Shown here piece after piece: positions 62,901 to 64,000 of a stretch of DNA of 64,000 nucleotides (within the stretch, counting starts at the first letter, position 1; the number at the start of each line of letters is the position of its first letter). The position numbers and the translations under genes are program-made. The stretch spans positions 330,941 to 394,940 of the forward strand of contig NW_023998531.1 in the NCBI RefSeq assembly GCF_014805625.2, written 5' to 3'. Below the pieces are notes generated by a model, which was not told the origin of the DNA, made no database searches, and saw nothing but the letters and a program-made list of their open reading frames with translations. Source of the stretch: Glossina fuscipes (lineage: Eukaryota; Arthropoda; Insecta; Diptera; Glossinidae).

Positions 62901-62957
62901 TTTAACAACATATCACTGTTTTCAGTCGGAACTAATATTTTAAAAGAGGAGATTACT
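59921..62957 (-). mobile_element. Jockey-clade LINE, about 3.0 kb, 5'-truncated
   Basis: On the minus strand the element runs from an ORF1-like remnant at the 5' side (about 62957-62790, 'LWPVGSLIKEFIPRDRPR') through endonuclease and reverse transcriptase to a 3' untranslated region of about 500 bases and a (AATA)n tail at 59921-59941. It shares its 3' region with the fragments at 10455-10960 and 62958-63504. The 5' end stops exactly where the oppositely oriented copy begins. Confidence 0.9.
60436..62775 (-). pseudogene. LINE ORF2: endonuclease and reverse transcriptase, defective
   Basis: The frame opens with 'YQNVRG' (about 62775), shifts, then 'CLAFTET' ends in TGA (62681-62683) where a Trp codon is expected. 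From there it is open to 60887 (at least 575 codons). The endonuclease part includes 'NRIGGGVLIAIS' and 'ALGEFNLPQVTL', where the usual GDFN reads GEFN. Reverse transcriptase: 'VENYRGIAKLSVLPKLFERI', 'HQHGFRKGRSTVTHLLEF', motif A 'YTDLSKAFDMVNH'. A deletion after 'RVLLVDAL' (60887) removes the YADD box; then 'NLLKLNLSKCKKPSFS', a frameshift near 60768, and 'ITKRLYMCLVRPILEYASVV', 'QKQFLLFAIGNLGWDP' to 60436. It nicks DNA and copies its RNA when intact; this copy cannot. The long open stretch suggests fairly recent insertion. Confidence 0.92.
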
Positions 62958-63504
62958 TGGTGAGATAAGCTTTAATGTCCCTAACCGCTCCTCTAGGCAC
63001 TTTATCTTGGTTAAGCTTAGTTAGTGTAAATTCAATTATAAGCTGATTAATCCGCTCAGAGTAGTTTGCAAGAACCTAAATGATGTCTATCACTTATTCT
63101 CGTTATCGGGGTCTTTAAAGTCCATTAAAGCAAGATTGCTTAATACGCGTGATTTACCTATGTCGTACTTAAACTAGCTTTTAACCTTAAAAAGTCGTTA
63201 CGATTCGAAAATGAATTATTGTTAACTATTATCGGTTGCCAAGCTTATGCATGTTTGCGATAGCTTAAGGGTTCATTTGCAATTTGGTCCTGCAGCGGTT
63301 GTAAGTGTGGCTCTATGCTGGTTGTGTACATGCTTTTTTTCTTTTTTTCCTTCTTATTTGTTTTATTGTACTTATACTAAGTTTTAATATTAATTAACAT
63401 AAGTTCTGCTTTAAGTGCCAATTGAACTCGACTGTTATTTGTTTAGTTGAGTTTCATGTATAAGTAGAATTAAAATAAATAAATAAAAATAAATAAATAA
63501 ATAA
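62958..63504 (+). mobile_element. LINE 3' fragment on the opposite strand
   Basis: This starts at 'GGTGAGATAAGC', inside the last codons of ORF2 as seen at 60456 of the other copy, runs through the whole 3' untranslated region ('CTCTAGGCACTTTATCTTGG', 'CGTGATTTACCTATGTCGTA', 'ATTTGCAATTTGGTCCTGCA') and ends in an (AATA)n tail (63467-63504). Against 59942-60457 on the minus strand it looks roughly 90-95% identical by eye. It is a 5'-truncated insertion lying directly against the 5' end of the larger copy. Confidence 0.92.
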
Positions 63505-63649
63505 TGTCGACAGATATTAGAATTTTTATTCAGGAGAAGGACATAAATATCAAAAGTATGCACGCCTGGAATATCCGCTGAGGCATATCCTGGCAACAGA
63601 AGGGAATATAATCTTTCCCGAATAGGAAAAGCAACAATCATCACAGAGT

Positions 63650-63720
63650 TAAATCACAACTAAAAATAAAGATAAGGGACGTTATATTCGGTTTCGGATA
63701 AAATTTTGAATATCCACTAC
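63650..63720 (-). repeat. RepA terminus, reversed
   Basis: 'GACGTTATATTCGGTTTCGG', then 'ATATCCACTACTCG', matches the reversed terminal block at 52030-52075. The body is not recognisable to the right. Confidence 0.45.
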
Positions 63721-64000
63721 TCGTCTGCGAAGTAACGCAAAAAGCTTTGATTATATAGGAACTGCTAGATAATATATTTGATTGTTTATTTGCAAATGGT
63801 TCGTATGCAAACGTATAAATATGCAATATCTGAACGCGCTAAAGTACGAGTATGCCCATATTCTCCCTAAACATCTAAAATATCATTACTGAGGAAAAAT
63901 CACATCACCTCTCTGGTGTTTATGTTCGTTACACCTAGAACCTTAAATCATATTTATTCTTCATCTAAATCGCCTTGAACATATCCATATATTTACGTAC

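Noticed and set aside
59921..63504. Classic twin-priming inversion of a single LINE
   Set aside because: Twin priming leaves one 3' tail; here both arms contain the 3' region and a tail.

Overview
The window looks like AT-rich, gene-poor nuclear DNA of a higher fly (Diptera, Brachycera). A tephritid fruit fly or close relative is my best guess, but I cannot fix the species. The evidence is short introns with GT..AG ends, an insect odorant-receptor gene, mariner and jockey-type transposable elements in many states of decay, and a dispersed repeat family recurring from about 9.5 kb to the right end. Nothing looks prokaryotic: no operons, no ribosome binding sites, no long ORFs outside transposons.

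Only one apparently intact host gene is seen: a seven-exon odorant receptor on the minus strand (25811-28733), most like Drosophila Or43a. Every splice junction I could place keeps the frame, and the predicted protein is 378 or 388 residues. A second host-derived locus (about 17.2-19.96 kb, minus strand) is a lysosomal alpha-mannosidase (GH38) that keeps introns but carries at least four in-frame stops and several frameshifts, so it is an unprocessed pseudogene.

The rest is mostly a transposon graveyard. There are mariner-like elements of at least three families: a near full-length 1.27-kb copy with terminal inverted repeats at 32.81-34.08 kb; a second family of Mos1-like affinity at 11.2-12.4, 12.85-12.97, 39.8-40.25 and 55.7-56.8 kb; and a third at 42.7-43.24 kb, plus a fragment at 14.6-14.9 kb. 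There is a jockey-clade LINE family at 10.5-10.96, 24.1-24.7, 24.85-25.3, 53.9-55.0, 59.92-62.96 and 62.96-63.5 kb. A noncoding repeat family (called RepA here) recurs at 9.5-10.45, 27.6-28.2, 35.0-37.6, 44.2-45.1, 49.9-50.25, 51.75-52.07 and 53.1-53.9 kb, and ends in a conserved short hairpin followed by an ACTTGTT-like end.

Layout: 0-9 kb is mostly unassigned, with a degenerate satellite at the left edge and a cluster of palindromes near 2.7-2.95 kb; 9.5-15 kb holds RepA, LINE and mariner remnants; 17.2-19.96 kb the mannosidase pseudogene; 20-24 kb AT-rich and empty; 24-25.4 kb LINE fragments; 25.8-28.7 kb the receptor; 32.8-34.1 kb the mariner; 35-37.6 kb a RepA cluster; 38-53 kb sparse remnants; 53-57 kb RepA, LINE and mariner; 59.9-63.5 kb two LINE copies joined 5' end to 5' end, making a long inverted repeat. 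The host loci show no sign of acting together. The receptor would act in an olfactory neuron membrane with the Orco co-receptor, and the mannosidase, when intact, in lysosomal glycoprotein breakdown.
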